A stretch of 64,000 nt of DNA from DASXHY01 sp036272195. Its GTDB lineage: Bacteria; Verrucomicrobiota; Verrucomicrobiia; Limisphaerales; DASXHY01. Of the stretch, positions 42,201 to 51,400 are shown in pieces (the stretch's first letter is position 1; each line of letters starts with the position of its first letter). Below the pieces are notes generated by a model, which made no database searches, was not told where the DNA came from, and saw nothing but the letters and a program-made list of their open reading frames with translations. The position numbers and the translations under genes were made by a program. The DNA lies in the NCBI GenBank assembly GCA_036272195.1, contig DATAZE010000058.1, positions 1 to 64,000 of the forward strand, in the 5' to 3' direction.

Positions 42201-43211
42201 AGCCTCATCTACACCTGGGCGTTTATCACCGACCGCGAAGAGGGCCTGGTCATGTGCAGCGTCGGGACGCTGGTGGACGGCCAGCCTGACAACAACTTTT
42301 TGGATAAGGAAAAAATCATTCGTTACAACCCGGACGGCAAACTCACCGGCGCCATGCATTCTTTCATGGCCGGAACGAATTTATTCGTGGTCGGCAAAAA
42401 CGGCCTCTTCGTGCTCGGTCTGAGCTACACGGAATTGAAGGCGCCGACGATGGTTGCCGAATTGAGCGATCACGAATTCAAAAACCCCCGCGCGGTGGGC
42501 GTGCAATTCCGTTACGCTTTCGTGACTGACGAAGAAGGCTTCAAAGTCGTGGACATCACCGATCCGGCGCATCCGAAATTGATTCCGGGCGCCACGGTGC
42601 CGCTCAAACACGCCCAGCGCTTTTACCTCGCGCGCACTTACGCTTACGTGGCAGATGGCGAGGACGGCCTCGCATTCATCGACATCACCAATCCAGAGAA
42701 ACCGAAACTGGAACGCCTCTACACCGCCGATGGCGCGCTCAACGACGTTCGTGCCGTGCAAGTCGGCTCCATCAGCGCATCGGAATTTGCGCTTGTCGCC
42801 GATGGAAAGAACGGCTTGCGGGTCATTCAACTCATCTCGCCAGAAAACGTCCCCGGTCACATGGGCTTCAGTCCCGCGCCGAATCCGAAATTGATTGCGA
42901 CTTATCCCACGAGCGGCCCGGCGCTCGCGGTTTCGCGCGGTCTTGACCGCGACCGCGTCGTCGATGAAACTGGCAATCAAACCGTGGTTTTTGGCCGGCG
43001 CGGCTCGCGTCCGTTCCACCTTGATGAAATGGAAAAATTTTATCGGCATGAAGATGGCAGTCTGTATCAGGTGGAAGACGTCGTCGCCCGCGCGGGCAAA
43101 CTCCAAGCTCGCGATGGAACCGAACTTCCCGCGCCTGCCCGATTCGCAGCGCCACCTGAACCCACTCTTTCGTCACCTCCACAAAACCGCCTCGTTCGCC
43201 GGGGCAATTGA
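39123..43211 (+). CDS. Giant secreted decahaem cytochrome c with C-terminal LVIVD-like beta-propeller
   Basis: About 1362 residues. Ten CxxCH sites: CLECH, CIDCH, CGVCH, CSACH, CMVCH, CVDCH, CIDCH, CQVCH, CFGCH and CTDCH, all in the first 860 residues. The last 440 residues contain repeats such as EDGFEVFDV, EGFKVVDITDP and EDGLAFIDITNP, which are LVIVD-type propeller blades. The N-terminus is uncertain: the only ATG codons (39123/39126) lie in the end of the transposase gene, so the first 35-40 residues (GVHPSDESLGYFLSS and before) are translated mobile element, followed by a real signal core VAFAIFIFLSFIL. A 22-residue repeat insertion (GTGVPPV...HGRDARATT) lies near 991-1013. A surface electron-transfer role is inferred. 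Confidence 0.8.
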   Translation: MMQRPCGTNFCRPCGTRRRSGVHPSDESLGYFLSSLRTGLVAFAIFIFLSFILSSTPLFADDAGFGPSISVPRDLPENDPHGLPARNWIDQTREEATHKSLGCLECHKGIENTSMHVSPNVVLGCIDCHGGNPTPGLTQYKAHVQPSHPEFWPTSANPADADVLLNQESPEFIRFVNPGDLRVAQQTCGVCHQQAVGHVWLSMMNHGATLWGAALYNNGAFPLKNYRYGQAYGPNGEPLKLINPHTPTPEETRLHGILPFIEPPPRFPIAQPSNILRIFEKGGEKQLQLGIPNSEEEPGHPARRLSERGFGTLNRIDPVFLNIQKMRLHDPLLGFMGSNNHPGDYRSSGCSACHVIYANDRSPSQSGWYSKYGNQGLSFSGDQSGLRHDERGHPIHHELTRSIPSSQCMVCHMHQGNLFVNPFLGYTWWDQESDGEFMYPNPDNPIANDPHFRGSRSLAQMTQQHNPTDEEFVNSIRNNPEAAAARGLWGNLDFLEKTAELNPKLKNTQFADYHGHGWIFRAVFKHDRQGNLRDLDDNIIPHDDPDKWAKAVHLKDAHLAHGMQCVDCHFEADAHGNGNLYGDPRAATTIECIDCHGTILKRPSLQTTGNGGQIDLNQSSTPSGPRFIWEGKKLFQRSMMSPDVRWEIPQTMDTIDPASSHYNPKSAYAKTLRREGKEWGDAPNGEKCSRELAHDNSNISCQVCHSSWATSCFGCHLPMRANQRAPANKFEGVTTRNFTTYNPQVVRDDVFQLGIDATYKNHRLAILRSSSAVIVGSQNANREWVYSQQQTVSAEGYSGQAFNPHFPHTTSGVGTTKTCTDCHLSKENDNNAWMTQLLGFGTGAVNFFGRYAYVGEGKGGFDAVAWTEQEEPQAAFGSHLQKIAYPADYAQHETNHGVLTEAYHHHGKEILDLTLRGEYLYTANGEDGFEVFDVANIDQKGFSERIVSAPVSPLGQRTYVRTKYATSVTLPSTLGIDPLRQHYPEISKAEISGTGVPPVRSAQETHGRDARATTSDIYTGNEEQPISLIYTWAFITDREEGLVMCSVGTLVDGQPDNNFLDKEKIIRYNPDGKLTGAMHSFMAGTNLFVVGKNGLFVLGLSYTELKAPTMVAELSDHEFKNPRAVGVQFRYAFVTDEEGFKVVDITDPAHPKLIPGATVPLKHAQRFYLARTYAYVADGEDGLAFIDITNPEKPKLERLYTADGALNDVRAVQVGSISASEFALVADGKNGLRVIQLISPENVPGHMGFSPAPNPKLIATYPTSGPALAVSRGLDRDRVVDETGNQTVVFGRRGSRPFHLDEMEKFYRHEDGSLYQVEDVVARAGKLQARDGTELPAPARFAAPPEPTLSSPPQNRLVRRGN
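42095..42162. repeat. Interspersed inverted repeat (GGCACGGGCG family), copy 2, inside the cytochrome gene
   Basis: Arms 42095-42120 and 42137-42162 match the 26-nt arms of copy 1 (3565-3646) with very few changes. It is read in frame as ISGTGVPPVRSAQETHGRDA, followed by RATT. It lies between two propeller blades, where an extra loop could be tolerated. Confidence 0.88.
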
Positions 43212-43239
43212 TTAGAATGTTTCTCAAAAGAAATTACTT

Positions 43240-44337
43240 ATGAAAAAACTCCGTTTCGCCATCGCCGCGCTTTGCGCACTCCTGGCCATCACCGCCCGTT
43301 CGCAAGAAGAGAAGCCGCCCGTCCGCATCGCCATCATTGGCCTGAGCCACGACCACGCCTACGGCTTTTTACCGCGATTGCCGGAGCGAAAAGATGTAGT
43401 GCTCGTGGGAATCGTGGAAACGAACACCGACCTGATTCAACGCTACAGCAAACGATACCATCTCGACCCCGGCCTGTTCTTTCCCAACGCCGAAGCACTA
43501 TTGGCTCACACCAATGTCCAGGCTGTTGCTGCTTTTGGCAGCGTCTTTGAGCATCGGCAGGTGGTGGAGGAATTCGCGCCGCATCATATCGACGTGATGA
43601 TGGAAAAACCGCTGGCCGTGAACATGAAACACGCGCGCGCCATCGAAGCCGCCGCGAAGAAATACGGCATCCAGGTCATCGTGAATTACGAGACGACGTG
43701 GTATCCCGGCAACGCCGCCGCTTATGACATCGTGCAAAGCCATGCAATCGGTGATGTGCGGAAAATCGTGGCCCACTACGGCCACAACGGCCCCAAGGAA
43801 ATCGGCTGCTCCACGAATTTTTTAAACTGGCTGACCGATCCAGTCCTGAACGGCGGCGGTGCGGTGGTTGATTTTGGTTGTTACGGCGCGGATTGGATCA
43901 CCTGGCTGATGCATGGTGAAGCGCCGACTTCCGTGTTCGCGGTCACGCAACAAATCAAACCGGACGTGTATCCGAAAGTGGACGATGAAGCGACGATTGT
44001 TCTCACCTATCCCAAGGCGCAGGCGATCATTCAAGCCTCCTGGAACTGGCCGTTCAATCGCAAAGATATCGAAATCTACGGCCGTACCGGCTACGTGATA
44101 GTGCCGAACCCTGACTTGATGCACGTGCGGAAACCGGGCGAAGGCCAGGAGCACGACGTCACACCCCCGCCCATCGCCGGGCCGGATGCGGACCCGTTGT
44201 CCTATCTCCTCGCCGTCGTGCGTGGTGAAATCAAACCCGCCGGCCCGTCTTCGTTGGGGGTAAATTTGATCGCGATGGAAATTCTGGACGCCGCCCGCGA
44301 ATCCGCCCGCACCGGCAAGCGCGTCGAACTGAAATAA
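43240..44337 (+). CDS. Secreted Gfo/Idh/MocA-family oxidoreductase
   Basis: A 365-residue NAD(P)-dependent oxidoreductase of the sugar dehydrogenase type. The leader MKKLRFAIAALCALLAITARS is a Sec-like signal, unusual for this cofactor-binding family but common in Verrucomicrobiota and Planctomycetes. The Rossmann start is VRIAIIGLSHDHAYGFL (about 28-44), lacking the standard GxGxxG and reading GLSHDH instead. MMEKPLAVNMKHARA (about 120-134) contains the catalytic EKP Lys motif. DFGCYGADWITWL with its Asp and His region follows. It starts 28 nt after the giant cytochrome and could share its transcript. Substrate unknown. Confidence 0.8.
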   Translation: MKKLRFAIAALCALLAITARSQEEKPPVRIAIIGLSHDHAYGFLPRLPERKDVVLVGIVETNTDLIQRYSKRYHLDPGLFFPNAEALLAHTNVQAVAAFGSVFEHRQVVEEFAPHHIDVMMEKPLAVNMKHARAIEAAAKKYGIQVIVNYETTWYPGNAAAYDIVQSHAIGDVRKIVAHYGHNGPKEIGCSTNFLNWLTDPVLNGGGAVVDFGCYGADWITWLMHGEAPTSVFAVTQQIKPDVYPKVDDEATIVLTYPKAQAIIQASWNWPFNRKDIEIYGRTGYVIVPNPDLMHVRKPGEGQEHDVTPPPIAGPDADPLSYLLAVVRGEIKPAGPSSLGVNLIAMEILDAARESARTGKRVELK

Positions 44338-44370
44338 TTTTAAACGCGCTGGCGCCGTTCAACCAATGAT

Positions 44371-44398
44371 GTAGCCGCCGACGTTAGTCGGCGGCTAC
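44371..44398. terminator. 12-bp GC-rich hairpin between convergent genes
   Basis: Perfect arms GTAGCCGCCGAC (44371-44382) and GTCGGCGGCTAC (44387-44398) close a 4-nt loop. The T run that follows is short and displaced (CATTTTTAG). It lies between the stops of two convergent genes and may end both transcripts; it could equally be another interspersed repeat family. Confidence 0.45.
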
Positions 44399-44422
44399 GG
44401 CATTTTTAGAGACGCGCTGAGT

Positions 44423-45151
44423 TCACGCGGCAAATTTGGCGTGACGTTCCGCGATGAAATCCCAGTTGATCACGTTCCAGAATGCGCCGATATATTCCGG
44501 CCGGCGATTTTGATATTTGAGATAGTAAGCGTGTTCCCAAACATCGAGGCCGAGGAGCGGCTGCCGGCCATGGCTCAGGGGCGAATCCTGGTTCGGTGAA
44601 GTTTCAATCTTTAAATCTCCGCCGTCCACGACAAGCCACGCCCAGCCACTGCCAAAAACCTTGGTCGCGGCTTCCGTGAATTTATCCTTGAAGGCGCCGA
44701 AACTTCCAAAATTCTTGTCGATGGCTTTCCCCAATCCAGCGGACGGCGCGCCGCCGCCCTTTTTCAACATCTGCCAGAACAACGAATGATTGAAATGACC
44801 ACCACCGTGATTGCGGACGGCTATTCGGATTTTCTCCGGAATGAATTCCAAATCCCCGATCAATTCCTCGATCGATTTCTTGCCCAGATCGGGAAAGTCC
44901 CCAACAGCTTTGTTCAAGTTCGCGACATACGCGGCGTGATGTTTGTCGTGATGAATCTGCATGGTTTGCGCATCGATGTGCGGCTCCATCGCATCATAAG
45001 GATAGGACAGCGGCGGCAGCGTGAACGGACCGCTCGGAACCGCTGGCGAGGCGGGAGCGGTTTGGCTTTGGGCATTCGGCAGTATTGAGCCCACGGCACA
45101 AACCGTGACAGCCATGGCGGTGGTTTTAAGAGCTTTGCGTCGCGTCATCAT
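44423..45151 (-). CDS. Exported Fe/Mn superoxide dismutase
   Basis: A 242-residue dismutase. A twin-arginine-like leader MMTRRKALKTTAMAVTVCAV suggests folded export by Tat with its metal loaded. Metal ligands appear in order: His in MQIHHDKHHAAY, His in GGGHFNHSLFW, and Asp and His in LLGLDVWEHAYYL. The motif GGGAPSAGLG and the DGGDLKIETSPNQDSPL segment are those of Mn-type rather than Fe-type enzymes, but the metal cannot be fixed by sequence. AAAGGAT lies just upstream of the double ATG. Being periplasmic, it may protect the neighbouring cytochromes from superoxide; that link is inference. Confidence 0.93.
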   Translation of the reverse strand: MMTRRKALKTTAMAVTVCAVGSILPNAQSQTAPASPAVPSGPFTLPPLSYPYDAMEPHIDAQTMQIHHDKHHAAYVANLNKAVGDFPDLGKKSIEELIGDLEFIPEKIRIAVRNHGGGHFNHSLFWQMLKKGGGAPSAGLGKAIDKNFGSFGAFKDKFTEAATKVFGSGWAWLVVDGGDLKIETSPNQDSPLSHGRQPLLGLDVWEHAYYLKYQNRRPEYIGAFWNVINWDFIAERHAKFAA

Positions 45152-45290
45152 AAATATCCTTTTGTTGTTCGGGCAACTTTTACGGTTTACGAGTGGTTCG
45201 CCTCATCTTTCCCCTGCGAGGCAACTTATGCAAGTCATGGAAATGCATCACGACGGCTATGATCGAATCCGTCACTCCGGGAATTTTGAC

Positions 45291-46145
45291 CTACCGGACC
45301 TGCTTGAAAAGTTTTCTCAGGAATTTTAATCCGCCAATGGCAATTTCGTCGCGAGTCGGTTCCATGCGGCGCCAGACAGCGGCACTGCGGGCGATGTCCG
45401 GAACATCCAAAGTCACCGATTCAATCACCACGTCCCCTTTATATCGAATCGCCCCCAGCGCCTTCGCAAAACCCCGCCAATCCGTATCGTCATTTCCAGG
45501 TGTGCCCCGGTCGCGGCCGCAAACGTGAAGGTGCGCGAGATGTTTTCCCGCTTTGCGGATGGCCTTCGCCATTGATTTTTCCTCGATGTTCGCATGAAAA
45601 GTGTCCAGGTGCAGCTTCAACGCGGGACTGCCCACCTCCTCAATCAACCTGGCCCCCTGTTCCAGCGTGTTGAGAAAATCAGTTTCAAAACGATTCAGCG
45701 GTTCGACGCAAACAAGTTTCCCCCGCTCTTCCGCGTACTTCGCCACGATTCTCAAATTGCGCACGACCGTTTTCCATTGCTCCCGGTAATCTTTGGGAGC
45801 CACCGCCTCCGCCCGGCCCACGTAAGAATAAATCGGCCCGCCCAGCACCGGGCAATCGAGCGCCACCATTTGATCCAGCAGCGCACAAAGAAATTTCACA
45901 CCGTTCCGCTGACTGGCGGGGAAGCCGCGCAAATCGCGGTCCGGATTCATGGCTCCGCAGATGGAACCACAGACTAATCCCTGTTTTTCCAACTCACTCT
46001 TTATAAATGCTGGATCAATGTGCGAAGGGTCTTGAATCAGAAGTTCCACCGCGTCGAATCCCCATTTTTTGAACCGGCGAAAAAGATTCGCGTTCTCGTT
46101 TTTAAACGGAAAGACGAACAGCACCGTGTTAACACTTAGTCTCAT
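45291..46145 (-). CDS. Sugar phosphate isomerase/epimerase (D-tagatose/D-psicose 3-epimerase-like TIM barrel)
   Basis: A 284-residue AP-endonuclease-2-like TIM barrel. The four metal-ligand segments are visible: CVEPLNRFE (about 146-154), LHLDTFHANIEE (about 178-189), HLAHLHVCGRDRGTPG (about 203-218) and DVVIESVTLD (about 239-248), the arrangement of ketose 3-epimerases. I chose the ATG at 46145 over a GTG at 46175 because the longer form adds an unstructured decapeptide that would lie across the gap to the regulator. It is 38 nt downstream of the GntR/LacI regulator gene and probably under its control. Substrate sugar unknown. Confidence 0.82.
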   Translation of the reverse strand: MRLSVNTVLFVFPFKNENANLFRRFKKWGFDAVELLIQDPSHIDPAFIKSELEKQGLVCGSICGAMNPDRDLRGFPASQRNGVKFLCALLDQMVALDCPVLGGPIYSYVGRAEAVAPKDYREQWKTVVRNLRIVAKYAEERGKLVCVEPLNRFETDFLNTLEQGARLIEEVGSPALKLHLDTFHANIEEKSMAKAIRKAGKHLAHLHVCGRDRGTPGNDDTDWRGFAKALGAIRYKGDVVIESVTLDVPDIARSAAVWRRMEPTRDEIAIGGLKFLRKLFKQVR

Positions 46146-46183
46146 GCTCTTTGGTGAGGTGATATTCGCGCCCACCGGTTAAA

Positions 46184-47314
46184 TCAACGACGAACTGGCG
46201 AATTTTTCCGCGACAAATACGCGCCGCAGGATTCGCGGATGACGAGTTGCGGAGCCAGCAGGACGTTCCGCGGCGGAAGCGTTGGCTCCGCGATGCGGCT
46301 GAGCATCGTTTGAAAGGCTGTGACCGCGATGTCTTTGCACGGTTGCCGGATGGTCGTCAATGGAACGCTGACCAGCGTCGCGTATTTCGCATCGTCAAAG
46401 CCCGCCACGCGCACGTCCTCCGGTACGCGCCAGCGATTGTGTTCAATGGTCCGAATCAATTGCGCCGCCGTCAGGTCATTGGCGCAAATAATCGCATCCC
46501 ACCTTTTTCCGGCCATGAGGGAACAGACAAATTTGGAGTCTTGCGGATCACCCGTCTGCAACCAATCCGGCTGCACTTCGATTTTATTGCGCGCGAGCGC
46601 TTCCCGCACTCCGGCAAATCTCCGCTCCACCGTCGGCGCCGAAAGCGGCCGCATGACAAACGCGATATCTTTGCAGCCGAGCTTGATTAAATGTTCCGCC
46701 AGCAAATAACCCGCGGCCACGTTGTCCAATCCCACCACGTCGAATCTCCCGCTCCTGGGAAAAGCGGCGAGATCGCGGTCCAGTAGCACCAGCGCAATCC
46801 CGGCCTCGCTGAATTGTTCCGAAATGCTGCGATTGACCTCATCCTGACCTTCGGTCAATTCGAACGGCGCAAAAAACACGCCGGCCACGCGCCGCTCAAT
46901 GAACTGCTCACAAAGTTCGCGTGCATGTTCGCGGCTCCCGTCCTGGTCCAGCCGCGGATGAGACGAACCTCCCCAGAGCAGCGTGTACTCGCTCCTTCGT
47001 CCCAGGCTGGCGAGTTCGCCGCAGATAATTTCAAAAATTTCCGTCGTTCCCAGCCCCGGAATCAGCAGGCCTATCTGCCGCGTCGCCACCGCCACGCGTT
47101 TTTTATCGCGCACAAAAGTTCCCGCTCCGGCCCGGCGCTCGATAATTCCTTCCGCCATCAAATCGCGAAAGGCCCGCGCGACCGTCGGCCGCGAAACTTT
47201 GAATTGAGTGGATAACTGCGCTTCGCTCGGCAACCGATCGGCCGCGCCATATTTGCCCGCGGCGATTTGAGTGAGCAAATATTTCGAGATATCGGAGTGC
47301 TTATGCGCGTTCAT
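46184..47314 (-). CDS. GntR/LacI hybrid transcriptional regulator (AraR-like)
   Basis: A 376-residue regulator. Residues 5-70 are a GntR-type winged helix (ISKYLLTQIAAGKYGAADRL, LPSEAQLSTQFKVSRPTVAR, then AGAGTFV). The rest is a LacI-type periplasmic-binding fold (IGLLIPGLGTTEIFEIICGE; GLDNVAAGYLLAEHLIKLG; DAIICANDLTAAQL; DVRVAGFDDAKYA), the effector domain for a sugar. This arrangement is that of AraR-type repressors. It precedes the sugar epimerase gene in one transcript. An AraR-operator-like palindrome sits 12 nt upstream of its start, suggesting self-repression lifted by a sugar. Confidence 0.9.
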   Translation of the reverse strand: MNAHKHSDISKYLLTQIAAGKYGAADRLPSEAQLSTQFKVSRPTVARAFRDLMAEGIIERRAGAGTFVRDKKRVAVATRQIGLLIPGLGTTEIFEIICGELASLGRRSEYTLLWGGSSHPRLDQDGSREHARELCEQFIERRVAGVFFAPFELTEGQDEVNRSISEQFSEAGIALVLLDRDLAAFPRSGRFDVVGLDNVAAGYLLAEHLIKLGCKDIAFVMRPLSAPTVERRFAGVREALARNKIEVQPDWLQTGDPQDSKFVCSLMAGKRWDAIICANDLTAAQLIRTIEHNRWRVPEDVRVAGFDDAKYATLVSVPLTTIRQPCKDIAVTAFQTMLSRIAEPTLPPRNVLLAPQLVIRESCGAYLSRKNSPVRR

Positions 47315-47326
47315 GTGAGACGATGT

Positions 47327-47338
47327 GTGTACTTACAA
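47327..47338. promoter_or_regulatory. Candidate AraR-type operator
   Basis: GTGTACTTACAA resembles the TTGTAC-GTACAA core of AraR operators, with one mismatch per half-site. It lies 12 nt upstream of the regulator's start and in the gap shared with the divergent pseudopilin gene (start 47424), so either or both could be controlled. Confidence 0.35.
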
Positions 47339-47423
47339 CCGCAAATCCTGTAATGACATCTTTCTGCCAAGCTGTCTAGTCTGGATTTGCGTTCTTTTCC
47401 GATGCGGAGGAAAAATTGTATAG

Positions 47424-48347
47424 ATGAAGCTCACGTCCGCACCCCGCGTCGGTTGGCGTCATCGAACGAGAATTTCCGGACTCTCCCATGGTCCAAAGAA
47501 TCTTTCGCTCGACTCCGTCCCCCAGACTGCGCCCATTCCTTTTGCCGATCGTACGCATCGGACAGCTTTCACGCTGATTGAACTCCTGGTCGTCATCGCC
47601 ATCATCGCCATTCTGGCGGCGATGCTTTTGCCGGCCCTGGCCAAGGCCAAGGACAAGGCCAATCGAATTTCCTGCCTGAACAATCTGCGACAGATCGGCT
47701 TGTTCATGCAGCTTTACACGGACGATAACTCCGACACATTTCCGGCGCACAGGGATTATCCGTGGTTCATTCCGCCAAACGGCGATCCGCTCAACAATTG
47801 GTGGGGCCAGTACATCGTCACTTACGGCGGCGGCAAATCGAACCTGTTCATGTGCCCTGCCATCAAGGGCGTCCAGCACAACGCCGATGGCTCAGCCTGG
47901 CAGTGGGCCTTTAACCGCAACCTCGTCGGCTACGGTTATAACTCCTATTTTCTAGGGGCCTTCCCTCAACCGACTTCCATCGACAACGTGACCGTCGGCA
48001 CTTTCAAATTCACCCCCAACCCCTGGTTTAAACGGGCGAATGTCCTGCAGCCCTCGGAAAATCTTACGATTTGCGACTCCGATCCGAAACCCGACGGAAC
48101 GGACAGTTATTCCTGCTGGTGGCCGAAGGCAGCTCAAACTGTTTCCGGCAGCGGGAGCGGCCAGTTCGAGGGCGTCTGCGTGTATCGTCATAAACCGTCC
48201 GGCAACGTCGTGTTTTCCGATTCGCACGCCGAGTCGCGCAAAGATTCGGAAATCAATCCACCTATTGATCCGCTCAGTGGTGGCAGTTTGAAATGCCTCG
48301 CCAATTCCCGTTTTTGGGATCCGCAGCGCCGCGCGGGCGGGCTTTAA
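47424..48347 (+). CDS. Pseudopilin with long leader
   Basis: A 307-residue pseudopilin. The processing site precedes FTLIELLVVIAIIAILAAM at about residue 49, so the leader is an unusually long 48 residues (SAPRVGWRHRTRISGLSHGP and on). ALAKAKDKANRISCLNNLRQIGL (about 68-90) follows. The globular part holds a CPAIKG Cys loop and ends near GNVVFSDSHAESRKD, similar to the H-x9-DG region of this group. It may pair with the large surface protein that starts 90 nt downstream. No other start codon explains the long leader. Confidence 0.8.
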   Translation: MKLTSAPRVGWRHRTRISGLSHGPKNLSLDSVPQTAPIPFADRTHRTAFTLIELLVVIAIIAILAAMLLPALAKAKDKANRISCLNNLRQIGLFMQLYTDDNSDTFPAHRDYPWFIPPNGDPLNNWWGQYIVTYGGGKSNLFMCPAIKGVQHNADGSAWQWAFNRNLVGYGYNSYFLGAFPQPTSIDNVTVGTFKFTPNPWFKRANVLQPSENLTICDSDPKPDGTDSYSCWWPKAAQTVSGSGSGQFEGVCVYRHKPSGNVVFSDSHAESRKDSEINPPIDPLSGGSLKCLANSRFWDPQRRAGGL

Positions 48348-48437
48348 ATTTCTCCGCTGAATTCATGGAAGTAAAATTTTTGCCCAATTTCCTCCCCTAA
48401 AAACCCGAAACCAACCCTCCGTTGAAAGTCCGAACCT

Positions 48438-51400
48438 ATGAAGGCGCAATGCAAATTCACTTCACCAAACCCTGAATCCCGGCACCTCAACTCCCGGGAA
48501 GCAACGGCTGTTCTTCGAGATTCCACCCGAAGAATTGTTTTCTCCCTCGCGCTGCTGCTCTCACTGGCGGCGGCGGCCGGTGCGCAGACCATCGCCTATT
48601 TTGCCGACCCCGTCGCGACCAGCTTCGGCGGCGCATCCGGCAATCCGCCTGCGCTGAATATCGGAAATACTTTTCATGTCACCGGCGCCGGCATCACTGT
48701 TTTCCAACTCGGCGCTTTCGACTGGCAGGGCGATGGTCTTGCCACCGCGCATACGGTCACGCTTTTTTCCAATCAAGTCGCCATCGCCTCGGTCACGGTT
48801 CCCGCCGGCACCGCGGCTCCGTTGGTCAATGGTTTTCGCCTCGCGCCATTGCCTTCGCCCATCACCCTGCTGGCCGGTGATTATGCCGTGGTCAGCTACC
48901 AGATGAACGCCAACGATCCTTACGGCGATTACAACGGCGATAATCCGCCGGGCTTCAATACCGGCGCCAGCCTGACTCGCGGGGATGGAATCTACGAATT
49001 TACCCTCAGCACCACGTCCTACCCGCCCACTGTCGACACGGGATATAATTTCGTCAGCGCCACGTTCACTTATATTGACTCGACGGGCGTTTGGAACGGC
49101 GCCGGTGCGGATAACAATTGGAGCACGAGCGCCAACTGGAGCAACGGACTGCCGGCCTTCCCCGCAGTCGTGAACTTCGCAGGCAACACGCGGCCAGCCA
49201 ATAACAACGATCTCTCAGGCATCACGTTGAACGGCATCATCTACGATCCCGCCGCCGGAGCCTTCACGCTCAACGGAAACGACATCACACTGAACGGCAA
49301 CATCAGTTTCGGCGCGAATCCCTCGACGCTGGTTACCCAGAAGATCAATCTGAACATGGCTTGGAACAGTTACGTGAATATCGAAACACCGGCCAACGGC
49401 AATCTGATGCTCGCCGGAAATATCACTTCTGCGAATGGTCTGACCAAAATCGACAACGGGACTCTGACTCTGAGCGGCACCAATACAATCGCGGGCGCAA
49501 TTTTCAACGGCGGCACCAACATCATCACCGGCAGCACCACCATTAACGGCACGGGCGGCGTTTTCTACGTCGGCAGCCGGAACGCCGCCTACAAAGGCAC
49601 TCTCGTCCTCCAACCCAATTCGTCACTGACGGTCATCGGCAACTTCGGAGATGCCGCCGTGATCGGCCGCGATGGCGGCAGCGGCACGGTGATTCAAAAT
49701 GGCGGTACGCTTACTTTCACTCCCAATAATAACCAAAGCGTCTTTGTCGCGGCCACCGGCAGTTCGGCCACGCGGGCGGAATATCACATGAACGGCGGCT
49801 TGCTCGACATGGGCAATAACCGGCTCGGCATCGGCTTCGGCGCCACCTTGTCCACCGGCATGGTTGCCCAGGTCAGCGGCGTCATCACCAACGTCGGACA
49901 TCTGTTGATTCCATTTGTCAGCGGCGGCGGCAATGGCATCGGCATCTATACGCTGAGCGGCGGAAGCATCTACATCGGCTCCGGCGGCATCACCTCGGAC
50001 GGCAACCGTCACGAAATTGACCTTGGCGGCGGCACGGTCGGAGCGTATTCGTCGTGGACCTCGCCTTTGAGCATGAACCTGACGAACCTGAACGGCTCGG
50101 TCACGTTCAACCCCGGCGGCAACACCATTCTGCTCTCGGGCGTGCTTTCCGGCAACGGTGGTTTGACCGTGGCGGGCGGCGGTGTGCTCGAGTTGTCCGG
50201 CGCGAACACCTACACCGGCGACACCAGCGTCACTTCCGGCAGCATCTTGCAGTTGGATGCCACCGGCAGCATCATCGGCGCGGTTCGCCTGGCGAATGGC
50301 GCCCAGTTGAACTTAAACTTCGGCGGCACATATGCGGTGGGCGGGTTGTACACCAACGGCGTGGCCCTGCCGGTCGGCACGTACAATGCCGGCAATCTTT
50401 CCGGCTTCCTTATCGGTTCCGGAGATCTGCAGGTGGCAAACAACATCAGCACCGGCCTCTGGGACGGCGGTGGCGCGAATAATAATTGGAGCACCGGCGC
50501 TAACTGGGATCAGAATGCGGCGCCCATCTTTCCCCTTAGCTTGACCTTTGCCGGTTCCACGCGCCTGACCAACAACAACGATCTTTCGAGCATTTCTGTC
50601 AGCGGCATCACTTTCGATTCCGCCGCGGGACCGTTTGAACTCGACGGCAATGACATCACATTAACCGGCCCGATTGGTTTCAGTGCAAATCCGCCGGCGC
50701 CCGTCACCCAGACTATCAATTTCAACCTGAACTGGACGACCGACGAAACCATTGACACGCCGACCAACGGTAATCTCACCCTCGGCGGCAGCATCAGTTC
50801 CGCAAACAATTTGACCAAGATCGACGCCGCCACGCTGACCTTGGGCGGAATCGATTCCTTCTCCGGCTACAGTCTCAACGGCGGCACCAATATTATCACT
50901 GGCCAGGTCACCATCAACGGCTCCAGTGGGCATCGCGTCTATTTGGGTGATGGCCAATCGATCCCCAACGCCTCCGGCACGCTCGTTCTTCAAAACGGGT
51001 CGGCGTTCACGGTCGTGGGCAGCTTTGATGATGCCCTCGTCCTCGGCCGCGACGGCGGAAGCGGAAGAGTCATCCAAAATGGCGGCACCTTCACCTACAG
51101 CCCGGCCAACCAGACATTCTTGTTCGTCGGCGCCACCAGCCAGGTCGGCACGAAGTCAGAATACGACATGAACGGTGGTGTGTTCGACCTGCAGGGAAAT
51201 TCATTGGGAGTCGCTTTGGCGGACGGAGGCGTTTCATCGACCGACACCGTAAACCAGGTCGGCGGTGTCATCGACAATGTCGGCACGCTGCAACTCGGCT
51301 CAATTCGCGCCACTGGCTTGGGCATTTATAACCTTGTCGGCGGCCGCATCAATATCGGCTTCGGCGGCATCACCACTTCCAGCGGCCTTTATGCCCTCAA

